DNA of 64,000 nucleotides from Brevundimonas sp. (GTDB lineage: Bacteria; Pseudomonadota; Alphaproteobacteria; Caulobacterales; Caulobacteraceae), in NCBI RefSeq assembly GCF_029945885.1, contig NZ_JAQSDK010000014.1:162475-226474 (forward strand), given 5' to 3'. The position numbers were made by a program, and so were the translations under genes. The notes below the pieces were generated by a model that ran no database searches, was not told where the DNA came from, and saw only the letters and a list, made by a program, of their open reading frames with translations. Position 1 is the stretch's first letter, and each line of letters opens with the position of its first letter. Shown here piece after piece: positions 47,471 to 57,044 of this stretch.

Positions 47471-48388
47471 ATGCTTGAGTCTTGGCAGGACCGGCGAATG
47501 GTCGCGTCGCGTCGCGGTATGCTTCTCGGAGCCTCTGCCGTCGTCCTGACGGGCCTGGCGGCCTGCGGTCGCGGCAAGAAGGCCGAGGTGCCGGTCGTCG
47601 AGGACGCGCCGTCGGGGCCGCCGGCGGGCTCGCTGGAATGGGCGATCGCCGGCGACTGGCGGGTCCAGGACCGGGGCCGCGACGCCGCCCGCCATCCGAT
47701 GGAAACCCTGCGGTTCTTCGGCCTGCAACCGAACATGACCGTGGTCGATTTCTGGCCGGGCAGTGGCTGGTACACCGAAATCCTCGCCCCCTATCTGGCG
47801 CGCGGCGGTGGCACCTATTATGCGGCGGGCTTCCAGACCGGCGGTGGCGACGATCCGGCCCAGTCGGCCCTGATGGCGGCCTTCCAGACCCATTTCACCG
47901 CCGACCGCAAACTGTACGGCGAGCTCAAATTCAGCGCCTTCGGCCCCACCAGCGGCCCCGTGGCCCCGGCGGGGACGGCGGACCTGGTCCTGTTCATGCG
48001 CAACATCCACGCCTGGATGGCGGCCGGCGTGGCCGAGAAGGCCTTTTCCGACGCCTATGCGGCCCTGCGGCCCGGCGGGACCCTCGGGATCGAGCAGCAT
48101 CGCCTGGCCCCGGATGAGGACCAGGATCCCGCGGCCGCCAACGGCTACGTCCAGGAGGCCTTCGTCCGGCAGCTGGCCGCCGAGGCCGGTTTCATCTTCG
48201 TCGCGTCTTCGGAAATCAACGCGAATGAAAGGGATACCAAGGATCATCCGTTCGGCGTCGACACCCTGCCGCCCCAGAGTTTGACGGCACCGCGGGGCCA
48301 GACGCCCGATCCGACGTTCGATCGGAAGAAATATGATGAGATCGGTGAGAGCGATCGCATGACCTTGAAGTTCAGGAAGCCCGAGTGA
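47471..48388 (+). CDS. Exported methyltransferase-like lipoprotein (COG4798), copy 2
   Basis: 305 residues. The N-terminus combines RRGMLLGASAVVLTG with a lipobox-like LAAC (Cys about 32), so it should be lipid-anchored. The domain resembles the preceding gene: ARHPMETLRFFGLQPNMTVVDFWPGSGWYTEIL (a better SAM-loop match), LRPGGTLGIEQHRLAPDED and NANERDTKDHPFGVDTLPP; both end IGESDRMTLKFRKP-like. Shine-Dalgarno GGGGGAA precedes the ATG. It overlaps the lipase gene by GTGA, so the two are coupled. Confidence 0.78.
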   Translation: MLESWQDRRMVASRRGMLLGASAVVLTGLAACGRGKKAEVPVVEDAPSGPPAGSLEWAIAGDWRVQDRGRDAARHPMETLRFFGLQPNMTVVDFWPGSGWYTEILAPYLARGGGTYYAAGFQTGGGDDPAQSALMAAFQTHFTADRKLYGELKFSAFGPTSGPVAPAGTADLVLFMRNIHAWMAAGVAEKAFSDAYAALRPGGTLGIEQHRLAPDEDQDPAAANGYVQEAFVRQLAAEAGFIFVASSEINANERDTKDHPFGVDTLPPQSLTAPRGQTPDPTFDRKKYDEIGESDRMTLKFRKPE

Positions 48389-49476
48389 ACCGTGCTGTCG
48401 CCTATGCCGCCAACGCCCCCCTGATGGGTGTGCCAGGCGCCGCCCCCCCGCCCGGCGGACAGGGGGAGTGGTTCCGTGGAGCCGGTGGTCTGCGACTGCG
48501 CGCCGCCCTGTGGACGCCCTCGAGCCTGGTCGCCGCCAAGCCGCGGGGGACTGTGGTCCTCAGCACCGGTCGCACCGAGCCGATCGAGAAATATTTCGAA
48601 CTGATCGGCAATCTGCTGGCCCGCGGCTTCTGTGTCCTGGCCCATGACTGGCGCGGCCAGGGTCTGTCGGCCCGGTTGCTGCCGGACCGGCTCAAGGGCC
48701 ATGCCCGGGCGGTCGAGGAGTTTCTGGACGATTATGGCCGCCTGCTGGAAGCCTTCGAGACCCGCGCGCCCAAGCCGTGGATCATGCTGGGCCATTCGAT
48801 GGGGGCGACGCTCAATCTGATGACGCTTGAGGCCGGCGAGACCCGGTTCTCCGGCGCGCTGATGTGCAGTCCGATGCTGCGTATCAAGACCGGCAAACGG
48901 TCGATGTGGTCGGTCAAGCTGGCCGCCCGCTGGAACCTGCGTCACGGCAAGGCCGGGGACTATGTGCTCGACGACGCCGATGATCCGTTCGACCATACCT
49001 TCGAGAATGACGCCCTGACCTCGGACGAGACCCGCTACGAGCTCTGGCGCCAGCAGCTGTACGCCTGCCCGCACCTGGCCGTCGGCGGCCCGACCTGGGG
49101 CTGGCTGGCCTTCGCCCTCGACGCCGGCGAGCGGTCCCTCAAGCCCAAGGCCCTGAAGGCGGTGAAAATTCCCGTGGCCATCGTCCAGGCCGGCGACGAC
49201 GACCGGGTCTGGAAACAGACCAACAAATGGGCCGCGCGTCGGCTCAGCCGCGGCCGCTATGTCGAGGTGCCGGGATCCAGACACGAGGTCATCATGGAGA
49301 CCGACGACCTGCGCGCCGTCTTCCTGGAAGAGTTCGATGCTATGGCGGCCTATGTCTCGCCGATCCAGGACCTGTCCCCGGTCGCGGCGGCACCGGTGGC
49401 CGGTCCGGCCGCGGAGCCCGCTGCGCCCCCCCTGGCCTTCCCCGAGCCGACCCGGGATTCCTCCGAGGTCGCCTGA
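48385..49476 (+). CDS. Alpha/beta hydrolase, lysophospholipase/monoacylglycerol lipase-like
   Basis: 363 residues, GTG start overlapping the previous stop. Shows VLAHDWRGQGLS, nucleophile GHSMGAT (Ser138), an aspartate in VQAGDDDRVW and a histidine in VPGSRHEVIMETD, the pattern of Hydrolase_4/PldB-type lipases. An additional Ala/Pro-rich C-terminal tail (about 335-363) is of low complexity. Coupling with the lipoprotein suggests action on envelope lipids, but that is inference. Confidence 0.85.
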   Translation: MNRAVAYAANAPLMGVPGAAPPPGGQGEWFRGAGGLRLRAALWTPSSLVAAKPRGTVVLSTGRTEPIEKYFELIGNLLARGFCVLAHDWRGQGLSARLLPDRLKGHARAVEEFLDDYGRLLEAFETRAPKPWIMLGHSMGATLNLMTLEAGETRFSGALMCSPMLRIKTGKRSMWSVKLAARWNLRHGKAGDYVLDDADDPFDHTFENDALTSDETRYELWRQQLYACPHLAVGGPTWGWLAFALDAGERSLKPKALKAVKIPVAIVQAGDDDRVWKQTNKWAARRLSRGRYVEVPGSRHEVIMETDDLRAVFLEEFDAMAAYVSPIQDLSPVAAAPVAGPAAEPAAPPLAFPEPTRDSSEVA

Positions 49477-49516
49477 GGCCTGATGTCCGCTGTCTGACGG
49501 TGCCGGGCCGGTGGCT

Positions 49517-50314
49517 TCAGGCCGCCGGTGCCAGGGCGGCCGTGCGCAGGCTGGACAGGGCCGGCTCCTGCAGGCCGGCGTCGCCGACCGCCAGAATCTG
49601 TCCGCCGTCGTTGGGCGCGCCGCCGTGCCAGTCTGTGACCTGGCCGCCCGCAGCCTCGATGACCGGCACCAGGGCCGACCAGTCCCAGACCTTCAGCCCG
49701 CTTTCGGCGACCAGATCGATATTGCCGGCGGCCAGCATCGCATAGGCATAGGCATCGCATCCCAGCCGGGCCAGGCGCGCTGCGGCGCGCACCCGGGCCC
49801 AGGCCGCGCGCTCGACCGGGGTGAACAGCTCGGGATCGGTGGTCGAGATCAGGGCCTCGTCCAGACCGGCGCAACGACGGGTCCGCAGCGCCGTCTCGGC
49901 CCCGCCCTTCAGCAGGCGTGCGCCGGAGGGGCCGCCCAGGAATATCTCGTCCAGATAGGGCTGGGCGATCGCGCCGATGCGCGGCCGGCCCGCGTGACGC
50001 AGGGCGATCAGACAGGTCCAGGACGGCAGGCCGGCGATGAAGGCGCGCGTACCGTCGATCGGATCCAGTACCCAGACGTGCTCGGCCTCGGGGCGATCCT
50101 CGCCATATTCCTCACCGATGACCCCGTGGTCAGGATAGCGGGCGGCGATCAGCCGGCGGATGGCGGCCTCGGCGGCGCGATCGGCCTCGGTGACCGGATC
50201 GAAGGCTCCGTCGGCCCCCTTGTCCTCCTGGGCGAAGACGCTGCGGAAGAAGGGCAGGGACACCCGGGCCGCTTCGCGGGCCAGGTCGACGGTGAAGGAT
50301 TCAAGCTCGGTCAT
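49517..50314 (-). CDS. Inositol-monophosphatase-family phosphatase, HisN-like
   Basis: 265 residues with the IMPase metal-site motifs GEEYG (about 67-71), DPIDGTRAF (about 84-92) and WDWSALVPVIEAAGG near the C-terminus. Sequence style (DPVTEADRAAEAAIR, GLDEALISTTDPELF) is that of the HisN group, which dephosphorylates histidinol phosphate in many alphaproteobacteria. Start ATG at 50314 (MTELESF); an in-frame ATG at 50326 is an alternative and neither has a strong Shine-Dalgarno. Confidence 0.85.
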   Translation of the reverse strand: MTELESFTVDLAREAARVSLPFFRSVFAQEDKGADGAFDPVTEADRAAEAAIRRLIAARYPDHGVIGEEYGEDRPEAEHVWVLDPIDGTRAFIAGLPSWTCLIALRHAGRPRIGAIAQPYLDEIFLGGPSGARLLKGGAETALRTRRCAGLDEALISTTDPELFTPVERAAWARVRAAARLARLGCDAYAYAMLAAGNIDLVAESGLKVWDWSALVPVIEAAGGQVTDWHGGAPNDGGQILAVGDAGLQEPALSSLRTAALAPAA

Positions 50315-50388
50315 CGCCGGCGGCATACAGCAAGCGCCGCCGGCAAGTCACCCGTCTTGTGGGCCCGACCGGGCCCCGACGCGCCGGA

Positions 50389-50769
50389 TCAGGCGGCGTC
50401 GCCCTCGGCATGCAGCGACTTGGCCAGGTCCAGCAGGCGGCGGCGCGGCCGTTCGCCCAGCTGGTAATAGGCCTGGATCAGGTCGAGCGTTTCCTTGCGG
50501 GAAAACATCTCGCCACCGTTCGCGCCGGCAGCCTCCTGACGTTCGATGGCCTCTTCCAGCCCGTCGTAGAAATAGCTGACCGGCGATTCCAGCGCCTCGG
50601 CCAGCTGCCACAGGCGGGCGGCCGAGATGCGGTTGGCCCCGCACTCGTATTTCTGGATCTGCTGGAAACGGATCCCGACCTGCATCGCCAGCTGTTGCTG
50701 CGTCAGGCCCAGAAGGCGACGACGACGACGCAGACGGCGTCCCAGGTGAAGATCGATATCGGTAGCCAT
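50389..50769 (-). CDS. XRE-family transcriptional regulator
   Basis: 126 residues: a helix-turn-helix domain (about 11-65, LGLTQQQLAMQVGIRFQQIQKYECGANRISAARLWQLAEAL) followed by a helical C-terminal part. This is a widespread alphaproteobacterial Cro/CI-type regulator of unclear target. Start ATG at 50769; the frame is open further upstream but the family begins MATDIDLHLGRRLRRRRRL. Confidence 0.88.
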   Translation of the reverse strand: MATDIDLHLGRRLRRRRRLLGLTQQQLAMQVGIRFQQIQKYECGANRISAARLWQLAEALESPVSYFYDGLEEAIERQEAAGANGGEMFSRKETLDLIQAYYQLGERPRRRLLDLAKSLHAEGDAA

Positions 50770-50955
50770 GGCCCCAAATCCCCTTGATGTCGCGCTGTCC
50801 CGAAACGGAACGGCTCGCCTCTCATGGGGCAAGGGGCGTGCCGCGTTCGCGCGGCGGGGGAATGTCGTCGAACGGTGGATTACCAGCGCGACGCAACCGG
50901 ATTGTGACCGGGGCATTTACTGCGGGAGCTTGGCTTTCAAGGAAGGGAAATCCTC

Positions 50956-51195
50956 ATGTCTATCCTGTTCTGGATTATCGTCGGTATCATCGCGGGCTGG
51001 TTGGCCGAGCAGATCATGGGCCGTAACCACGGCCTGATCACCAATCTGATCGTCGGCGTCATCGGTGCCGTGATCGGTGGCTTCATCGCCAACGCCCTCG
51101 GCTTCACCTGGGGCGGCTGGATCGGTTCGACCATCGTCGCCACCATCGGCGCGATCGTGCTGCTGTTCCTGCTGGGACTGGTCAAACGTCGCTAG
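50956..51195 (+). CDS. GlsB/YeaQ/YmgE family small membrane protein
   Basis: 79 residues, three hydrophobic helices, almost all glycine-rich: MSILFWIIVGIIAGWLAEQI, then NHGLITNLIVGVIGAVIGGF, then WGGWIGSTIVATIGAIVLLFLLGLVKRR. Members are stress-induced inner-membrane proteins of unknown mechanism (historically named transglycosylase-associated). AGGAAGG Shine-Dalgarno. Confidence 0.9.
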   Translation: MSILFWIIVGIIAGWLAEQIMGRNHGLITNLIVGVIGAVIGGFIANALGFTWGGWIGSTIVATIGAIVLLFLLGLVKRR

Positions 51196-51220
51196 GGCGT
51201 TTGCCGTCGCCGACAAAACA

Positions 51221-51250
51221 AAGGGCGGCCCCGTCGGGGCCGCCCTTTTT
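51221..51250. terminator. Bidirectional Rho-independent terminator
   Basis: 12-bp perfect stem (AAGGGCGGCCCC at 51221-51232 with 51236-51247) between the convergent YeaQ-like gene and typA. T-run downstream on the plus strand and an A-rich run upstream for the minus strand. Confidence 0.9.
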
Positions 51251-51278
51251 CGTTTCCGGTCCGGATCGGGCCGCGACC

Positions 51279-53111
51279 CTATTCCGGGCGGGCGCGCTTC
51301 TTGCGGAAGCTCGGGTTCAGGATCTGCTTGCGCAGGCGGATCGATTTGGGCGTGACCTCGACCAGTTCGTCCTCGCCGATATAGGCGATGGCCTGTTCCA
51401 GCGACATGGCCCGCGGCGGGGTCAGGCGCACGGCCTCGTCCTTGCCCGAGGCGCGGATGTTGTTCAGCACCTTGCCCTTGATCGGGTTGACGTCGAGGTC
51501 ATCCCAGCGGCTGTTCTCGCCGATGATCATGCCCTGGTAGGTCTTCTCGCCGGAGCCCACGAACATCACGCCGCGGTCCTCGAGGTTCCACAGGGCGAAG
51601 GCGGCGGTCTCGCCGTCCGAGTTGGACACCAGCACGCCCTTCAGGCGACCCTCGATCGGACCCTTGTGCGGCTCATAGTGGCTGAACACCCGGTTCAGCA
51701 CGCCCGAACCGCGCGTGTCGGTCAGGAACTCGCCCTGGTAGCCGATCAGCGAGCGCGACGGGCACATCAGGCTGATGCGGGTCTTGCCGGCACCCGACGG
51801 ACCCATGTCCTTGAGCTCGCCTTTGCGCGCCGACAGCTTCTCGATGACGATGCCGGTATATTCGTCGTCGACGTCGATCATGACGTCCTCGATCGGCTCC
51901 AGCTTCTCGCCGTTCTCGCCGAACTGATAGACCACCCGCGGACGCGAGATCGAGACCTCGAAGCCCTCGCGGCGCATGTTCTCGATCAGCACGCCCAGCT
52001 GCAGTTCGCCCCGGCCCGCGACCTCATAGGCGTCGCCGCCCTCGCTGGTGGTGACGCGGATGGCGACGTTGGCCTCGGCCTCCTTCAGCAGGCGGTCACG
52101 GATCACGCGCGACTGGACCTTGTCGCCTTCGCGACCGGCCAGCGGGCTGTCGTTGACCGAGACGGTCATCGAGATGGTGGGCGGGTCGATCGGCTGGGCG
52201 GGCAGGGCGTCGGTGACGTCGATGGCGCACAGGGTGTCGGCCACGGTAGCCTTGGACAGGCCCGCGATGGCGACGATGTCGCCGGCCTCGGAGCCTTCGT
52301 CCAGCGCCGTACGCTTCAGGCCGCGGAAGGCCAGAACCTTGGTGATGCGGCCGCGCTCGATTTCCTTGCCGTCACGGTCGAGGGCGTGGATGGCCATGCC
52401 GGGAATGGCCTTGCCGCTCTCGATGCGTCCGGTCAGCAGACGGCCGAGGAAGGGGTCGGACTCGATCAGCACGTTCAGCATCTGGAACGGCTTGTCCTTG
52501 TTCTCCTGAACCTTGGGCGGCGGCACATGGTCGACGATCAGGTCGAACAGCGGGGCCAGGTTGTCGTTGGGCACGTTCATGTCCAGCGTCGCCCAGCCGT
52601 TACGGCCCGAGGCGTAGATGTGCGGGAAGTCCAGCTGCTCGTCGGTCGCGCCGATGGCGGCGAACAGGTCGAAGGTCTCGTTGTGAACCCGGTCGGGGTC
52701 GGCGTGGGGACGGTCGACCTTGTTGATGCACAGGATCGGACGCAGGCCCATCTTCAGGGCCTTGGTCAGCACGAATTTGGTCTGGGGCATCACGCCCTCT
52801 TCGGCGTCGACCAGGATGACGCAGCCGTCCACCATGCCCAGGATACGCTCGACCTCACCGCCGAAGTCGGCGTGGCCGGGGGTGTCGATGATGTTGATCC
52901 GGGTCTCGCCGGCCTTCCCGTTCCACAGCACCGAGGTGCATTTGGCCAGGATGGTGATCCCGCGTTCCTTCTCCTGGTCGTTGGAGTCCATGGCGCGCTC
53001 GGTCGTCGCCTCATTGGCTCGGAACACGCCGGACTGGGCCAGAAGCTGGTCAACCAGGGTGGTCTTGCCATGGTCGACGTGGGCGATGATGGCGACGTTG
53101 CGCATATTCAT
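51279..53111 (-). CDS. typA: Ribosome-associated GTPase TypA/BipA
   Basis: 610-residue translational GTPase of the EF-G family that assists 50S assembly at low temperature and stress. G1 [11 protein letters not shown]2 RGITIL, G3 [12 protein letters not shown] and G4 NKVDR are present, with domains III-V and the TypA-specific C-terminal domain. Starts [24 protein letters not shown]. Confidence 0.97.
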   Translation of the reverse strand: MNMRNVAIIAHVDHGKTTLVDQLLAQSGVFRANEATTERAMDSNDQEKERGITILAKCTSVLWNGKAGETRINIIDTPGHADFGGEVERILGMVDGCVILVDAEEGVMPQTKFVLTKALKMGLRPILCINKVDRPHADPDRVHNETFDLFAAIGATDEQLDFPHIYASGRNGWATLDMNVPNDNLAPLFDLIVDHVPPPKVQENKDKPFQMLNVLIESDPFLGRLLTGRIESGKAIPGMAIHALDRDGKEIERGRITKVLAFRGLKRTALDEGSEAGDIVAIAGLSKATVADTLCAIDVTDALPAQPIDPPTISMTVSVNDSPLAGREGDKVQSRVIRDRLLKEAEANVAIRVTTSEGGDAYEVAGRGELQLGVLIENMRREGFEVSISRPRVVYQFGENGEKLEPIEDVMIDVDDEYTGIVIEKLSARKGELKDMGPSGAGKTRISLMCPSRSLIGYQGEFLTDTRGSGVLNRVFSHYEPHKGPIEGRLKGVLVSNSDGETAAFALWNLEDRGVMFVGSGEKTYQGMIIGENSRWDDLDVNPIKGKVLNNIRASGKDEAVRLTPPRAMSLEQAIAYIGEDELVEVTPKSIRLRKQILNPSFRKKRARPE

Positions 53112-53330
53112 TTTGATATCAGACGTGAAAAGCGGCCGGCGAACGGGATGAACCGGGCGGGCCGCGGAGAAAGAGCGACAGTTCAGGGAGCGCGCGCCTC
53201 ATACAGGGACGCGCACGCAAAGGCCAGAGCGTGTGGAACACGCCGCCTGACCAATTGCCGGACCTCCTACCGGGCAAAAACGGCGAGGGCGGGGCAGTGG
53301 CGGAACGGGACTCGGTGGAATCCTGCCGGA

Positions 53331-55382
53331 TCAGACCCGGGCTGACCGGTTGCGGACCCAGGCATAGAGACCGACCGTCAGGGCCACGAACACCGCCAGC
53401 CCCGCCAACATGGCCGGCCAGCCCTGGCCGACCGGGAAGAAGCGGGCGAACGGCGCGTCGTCGCCGGTGGAGACGATCACCCCCGCCGTCATGACGAGGA
53501 ACAGGCTTTCGCCCACGATCAGACCGGAGGCGAGCAGCACGCCCATGCGACGCCCGACGTCGGCGAAGCGGGTCGTCCTGATCGCCTTGTCGTAGACCCA
53601 GCCGCAGACTGCCCCGAGCACCAGCATGGTGGTGACGGCGGCCGGCAGGTAGAAGCCGATGCCGACGGCCAGGGGCGGAAGCTTCATCTTCCCTTTCGTG
53701 GCCGCGTTCAGCGCGGCGTCCAGCGCGATGATGACCACGCCGATCACCGCGCCCAGACCGATCAGGTCCCAGCGCAGGTCGCCGCCGATGACCCCGCGGG
53801 CGAGGGCGGAGATCAGGGTCGCCTGCGGTGCCGCCAACGGCTGGTCCGCGATGCCGGCCGGTCCGCCCTCGAAGCCGAAGGCCTTGTTCAGCAGGTTGAG
53901 GATCAGCGGAATCACGATGGCACCGGCGATGACACCCACGATCAGGGCGGTCTGTTGCCGCCACGGGGTGGCCCCGACCAGCTGACCGGTCTTCAGATCC
54001 TGCAGGTTGTCGTTGGCGATGACGGCCACGGCGAACACCACGGCCGTCACGATCAGGGCGAAGGCTACCACCGACGGGTCGGCCGGAAGTCCGGCCAGCG
54101 CCAGCACGCCCAGCATCAGGACCGAGGCGATGACCACCGCCAGGATGCCGACCCCCGACACGGGGCTGTTGGACGATCCGATCAGCCCGGCCATATAGCC
54201 GCAGATGGCGGCCACGGCGAAGCCGATGAGGACGACATAGATCAGGCCGCCCCCGACCAGCAGGGCGGTCGAGCCGGCCAGGGTCGGATTGCCTTGGGCG
54301 AACCAGGCGAGGATGAAGCCGATGCCGATCAGGCAGGCGACCGACAGGCCGGCGACGATGTTGATCGGAATGTCCTGCTCGGTGCGCTCCAGCACCTCCC
54401 CGCCCTGACGGCGGCGGTTGGCGGCCAGGGCCGAGGCCAGGCCGCCGATCAGCGGCCCGGCCAGCTTGATCAGGGTCCAGATGGCGGCCACGCCGATGAC
54501 GCCGGCCCCCATGAAGCGGACCTCGCGGCTCCACACCGTGCCGGCCAGTTCCTCGGCACCGATTCCGGCCGGCAGGGTGGTGGCGATCGAGGGAATGCCG
54601 TGGGCGGTCAGCCAGGCGATGGTGTCCGGACTGGTGAGGATCGGCACCGCGATCCCCCAGGCGAGGATCAGGCCGAACAGCTGGGCCAGGCCGACGGCGA
54701 GGCCGATCAGATGGCCCGCGCCCAGCAGGGCGAACTGCATGCCGAAGCCGAGGCCGGTGGCCCCGCCGCCCAGCGAGGCCGGCAGCCTGATGAACCGGGC
54801 CGCTTCGCCGGCGAAGACCCGTCCCGCGACCAGCAGGGCGTAGCCGGCCGAGACGACGGCACCGGTGATCACGACCCACAGGCCGGCCGCGTTCTCGCGC
54901 ACGGCGCTTTCGGTCTGTTCGGCACCGCGCGATCCGACGGTCAACACCTCCGCGGCGGCCACGCCCTCGGGGTAGGGCAGGTTCGCCTCGACCACCAGGG
55001 CGCGGCGCAGCGGAATCGAAAAGGTCACCCCCAGCACGCCGCCGAAGACGCAGATCAACACCGACTCCCAGAACGGGAACTCCAGCCACCAGCCGACCAT
55101 GACCAGCCCGGGGAGGACGAAGATGATCGAGCTCATGGCCCCGCCGACCGAGGCCACGGTCTGGACCGTCATGTTTTCCCAGATGGTCGAGTCCTTGAAC
55201 ATCCGCAGGATGGCCATCGAAATGACCGCCGCCGGAATGGCCGAGGCGAAGGTCAGCCCGACCTTGAGGCCCAGGTAGGTGTTGGCGGCGGTAAACACGA
55301 CCGCCAGCAAACAACCCAGAACCAGCGCCCGCAGCGTCAGTTCAATACGCTTGCGGGGCGTCGCGGCGGGTGTGTCGGTCAT
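53331..55382 (-). CDS. OPT-family oligopeptide/metal transporter
   Basis: 683 residues with many hydrophobic helices and OPT-family sequence: TLRALVLGCLLAVVFTAANTYLGLKVGLTFASAIPAAVIS near the N-terminus and later NSPVSGVGILAVVIASVLM. OPT proteins take up peptides or metal-siderophore complexes by proton coupling; the substrate is not readable. The start ATG at 55382 (MTDTPAATPRKRIELTLRAL) is chosen because the upstream extension is not membrane-like. Confidence 0.88.
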   Translation of the reverse strand: MTDTPAATPRKRIELTLRALVLGCLLAVVFTAANTYLGLKVGLTFASAIPAAVISMAILRMFKDSTIWENMTVQTVASVGGAMSSIIFVLPGLVMVGWWLEFPFWESVLICVFGGVLGVTFSIPLRRALVVEANLPYPEGVAAAEVLTVGSRGAEQTESAVRENAAGLWVVITGAVVSAGYALLVAGRVFAGEAARFIRLPASLGGGATGLGFGMQFALLGAGHLIGLAVGLAQLFGLILAWGIAVPILTSPDTIAWLTAHGIPSIATTLPAGIGAEELAGTVWSREVRFMGAGVIGVAAIWTLIKLAGPLIGGLASALAANRRRQGGEVLERTEQDIPINIVAGLSVACLIGIGFILAWFAQGNPTLAGSTALLVGGGLIYVVLIGFAVAAICGYMAGLIGSSNSPVSGVGILAVVIASVLMLGVLALAGLPADPSVVAFALIVTAVVFAVAVIANDNLQDLKTGQLVGATPWRQQTALIVGVIAGAIVIPLILNLLNKAFGFEGGPAGIADQPLAAPQATLISALARGVIGGDLRWDLIGLGAVIGVVIIALDAALNAATKGKMKLPPLAVGIGFYLPAAVTTMLVLGAVCGWVYDKAIRTTRFADVGRRMGVLLASGLIVGESLFLVMTAGVIVSTGDDAPFARFFPVGQGWPAMLAGLAVFVALTVGLYAWVRNRSARV

Positions 55383-55441
55383 CAGGGTCGTCTCCGGCTT
55401 CGGATGGAGGTAAGCCGGAAACCGCGCCAGGCGCCAGTGAG

Positions 55442-55542
55442 CAGTGAGTAGGCGCAGTGAGGGGGCCTGGGGATTAGGGGAAGCGGACTCCCGCCCCAAC
55501 CTTCCAAGCCCTAAGACCTAAGACCTAAGACCTAAGCCCTAC
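55442..55542. repeat. Dispersed intergenic repeat with CCTAAGA/C heptamers, copy 1
   Basis: Left part CAGTGAGTAGG and GGGGATTAGGGGA; right part four tandem heptamers (CCTAAGA three times at 55510-55530, then CCTAAGC at 55531-55537) ending CCTAC. A related element with the same segments in the same order lies between dnaA and dnaN (60803-60908). It sits directly upstream of mutM. Confidence 0.6.
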
Positions 55543-55560
55543 CGCTTGAGCCGGAGCCCA

Positions 55561-56424
55561 ATGCCCGAACTGCCCGAAGTCGAAACCGTCCGCCGCGGCC
55601 TCGAGCCCGTCCTCGTCGGGGCGCGGCTGACCGCGGTGCGCCAGAACCGGCCCGATCTGCGCTTTCCCTTTCCCGAGCGCTTCATCGACCGTCTCGACGG
55701 AGCGGTGGTCGAGCGCATCGACCGGCGCGCCAAATATCTGCTGGCGGCCCTGTCGACCGGCGAGACCTGGGTCACCCATCTGGGCATGACCGGACGCTTC
55801 ACCCTGGCCGGGGTCGCCCCCGGGGGTTTCGCCCATCAGGTCCCGACGGCCGGCAAGCATGAACATATGAGTCTGGACGCCGTCTCCGGCCCCCTCGTCA
55901 CCCGGGTCGGCTATACCGATGCCCGCCGCTTCGGCTTCATGGGCCTGATCCCGGCCGGGGCTCTCGAGACCCATGCCTGGTTCGCCGGCCTGGGCCCCGA
56001 ACCCCTGGGCAACGGGTTTTCCGGCACCCACCTCGCCGGAGCCTTCGCCGGCCGCAAGCCCTCGATCAAGGTCAGCCTGCTGGATCAGCGCCATGTCGCC
56101 GGCCTGGGCAATATCTATGTGTGCGAGGCCCTGTTCCGCGCCCGCATCTCGCCCCGGCTCCCGGCGGGCCAGGTCTCGCAGCCCCGGCTCGAGGCGCTGG
56201 CGGCCGTGGTCCGCGACGTCCTGACCGAGGCCATCGCTGCCGGCGGCTCCACCCTGAAGGATTTCGCCAATGCCGAGGGCGGCCAGGGCTATTTCCAGCA
56301 CCGGTTCGACGTCTATGGCCGCGAGGGTCAGCCCTGTCTCGCCGATGGCTGCACCGGCACCGTCACCCGTATCGTCCAGGGCGGGCGTTCGACCTTCTTC
56401 TGCCCGGTCTGCCAGAAGGGGTGA
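55561..56424 (+). CDS. mutM: Formamidopyrimidine-DNA glycosylase (Fpg)
   Basis: Base-excision repair of oxidised guanine. N-terminal Pro2 (MPELPEVETVRRGLEP) is the catalytic amine, Glu3 follows; H2TH motif around LLDQRHVAGLGNIYVCEALF; C-terminal zinc finger C-x4-C ... C-x2-C (CLADGC, FFCPVCQ). Length 287. The start is fixed because MPELPE must be N-terminal. Confidence 0.96.
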   Translation: MPELPEVETVRRGLEPVLVGARLTAVRQNRPDLRFPFPERFIDRLDGAVVERIDRRAKYLLAALSTGETWVTHLGMTGRFTLAGVAPGGFAHQVPTAGKHEHMSLDAVSGPLVTRVGYTDARRFGFMGLIPAGALETHAWFAGLGPEPLGNGFSGTHLAGAFAGRKPSIKVSLLDQRHVAGLGNIYVCEALFRARISPRLPAGQVSQPRLEALAAVVRDVLTEAIAAGGSTLKDFANAEGGQGYFQHRFDVYGREGQPCLADGCTGTVTRIVQGGRSTFFCPVCQKG

Positions 56425-56428
56425 GGGC

Positions 56429-56956
56429 ATGAGCCACCGCATCTGCCTGCTGCGCGGGGTCAATGTCGGCGGGGTCAAGGTCCTGATGACCGAGCTGAAG
56501 ACCGTCGCGGACACCCTCGGTCTCGCCAATCCCCGCACCCTGCTGGCCAGCGGCAATCTGGTGGTCGACAGCGACGCCGAGCCTCTGGATCTGGAGGCCC
56601 GGCTGGAAGCGGGCATCGCTGCCCGCTTCGGCCGGCCCATAGAGATTATGGTGCGCACACCCGATCAGTGGGCCGCCCTGATCGCCGCCAATCCCTTTCC
56701 GCAACAGGCCGTGACTGACGGCAGCCGCCTGCTGGTCATGGTGATGAAGGCCAGGCTGGCGGACGGGGCGCTTGAAACCTTGCAGGGCCTCGCCGTCGGC
56801 GACGAACGGGCCGCCGCCGTCGACGGGACTCTCTATCTGTGGTGCGCCGACGGCATCGGCCGGTCGCGGATGGCCGAAAAGGCCGTGCCGCGCCTGACCG
56901 GCGTCGGCACCGGGCGCAACTGGAACACCGTCCTCAGGCTGGCGGCGCTCGCTTGA
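56429..56956 (+). CDS. DUF1697 family protein
   Basis: 175 residues with the DUF1697 pattern: an N-terminal ICLLRGVNVGGVKVLMTELKTVADTLG, the LLASGNLVVDS segment, and RNWNTVLRLAAL at the end. The family's function is unknown; a two-domain ferredoxin-like fold is known from structures. Starts 4 bp after the mutM stop with a GAGGG between, so it is probably co-transcribed. Confidence 0.85.
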   Translation: MSHRICLLRGVNVGGVKVLMTELKTVADTLGLANPRTLLASGNLVVDSDAEPLDLEARLEAGIAARFGRPIEIMVRTPDQWAALIAANPFPQQAVTDGSRLLVMVMKARLADGALETLQGLAVGDERAAAVDGTLYLWCADGIGRSRMAEKAVPRLTGVGTGRNWNTVLRLAALA

Positions 56957-56996
56957 GTCTGATAATTCGGACTCGATGTAAAAAATACTAGATATG

Positions 56997-57016
56997 GTGT
57001 CGTTCAAATGCGACAC
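56997..57016 (+). promoter_or_regulatory. Palindromic candidate operator upstream of membrane/XRE gene pair
   Basis: Inverted repeat GTGTCG - 8 nt - CGACAC (56997-57002 / 57011-57016), 28 bp before the next start. It might be the operator of the XRE regulator encoded in the same unit. GANTC sites occur nearby at 56955, 56970 and 57018. No experimental support is visible. Confidence 0.45.
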
Positions 57017-57044
57017 GGACTCTCGTTCTGGAATGAGGGAAACA

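Noticed and set aside
53119..55314. 731-codon frame overlapping the OPT transporter on the same strand, different frame
   Set aside because: The Arg/Gly/Pro-rich product has no hydrophobic segments, whereas the OPT frame has many; shadow frame.
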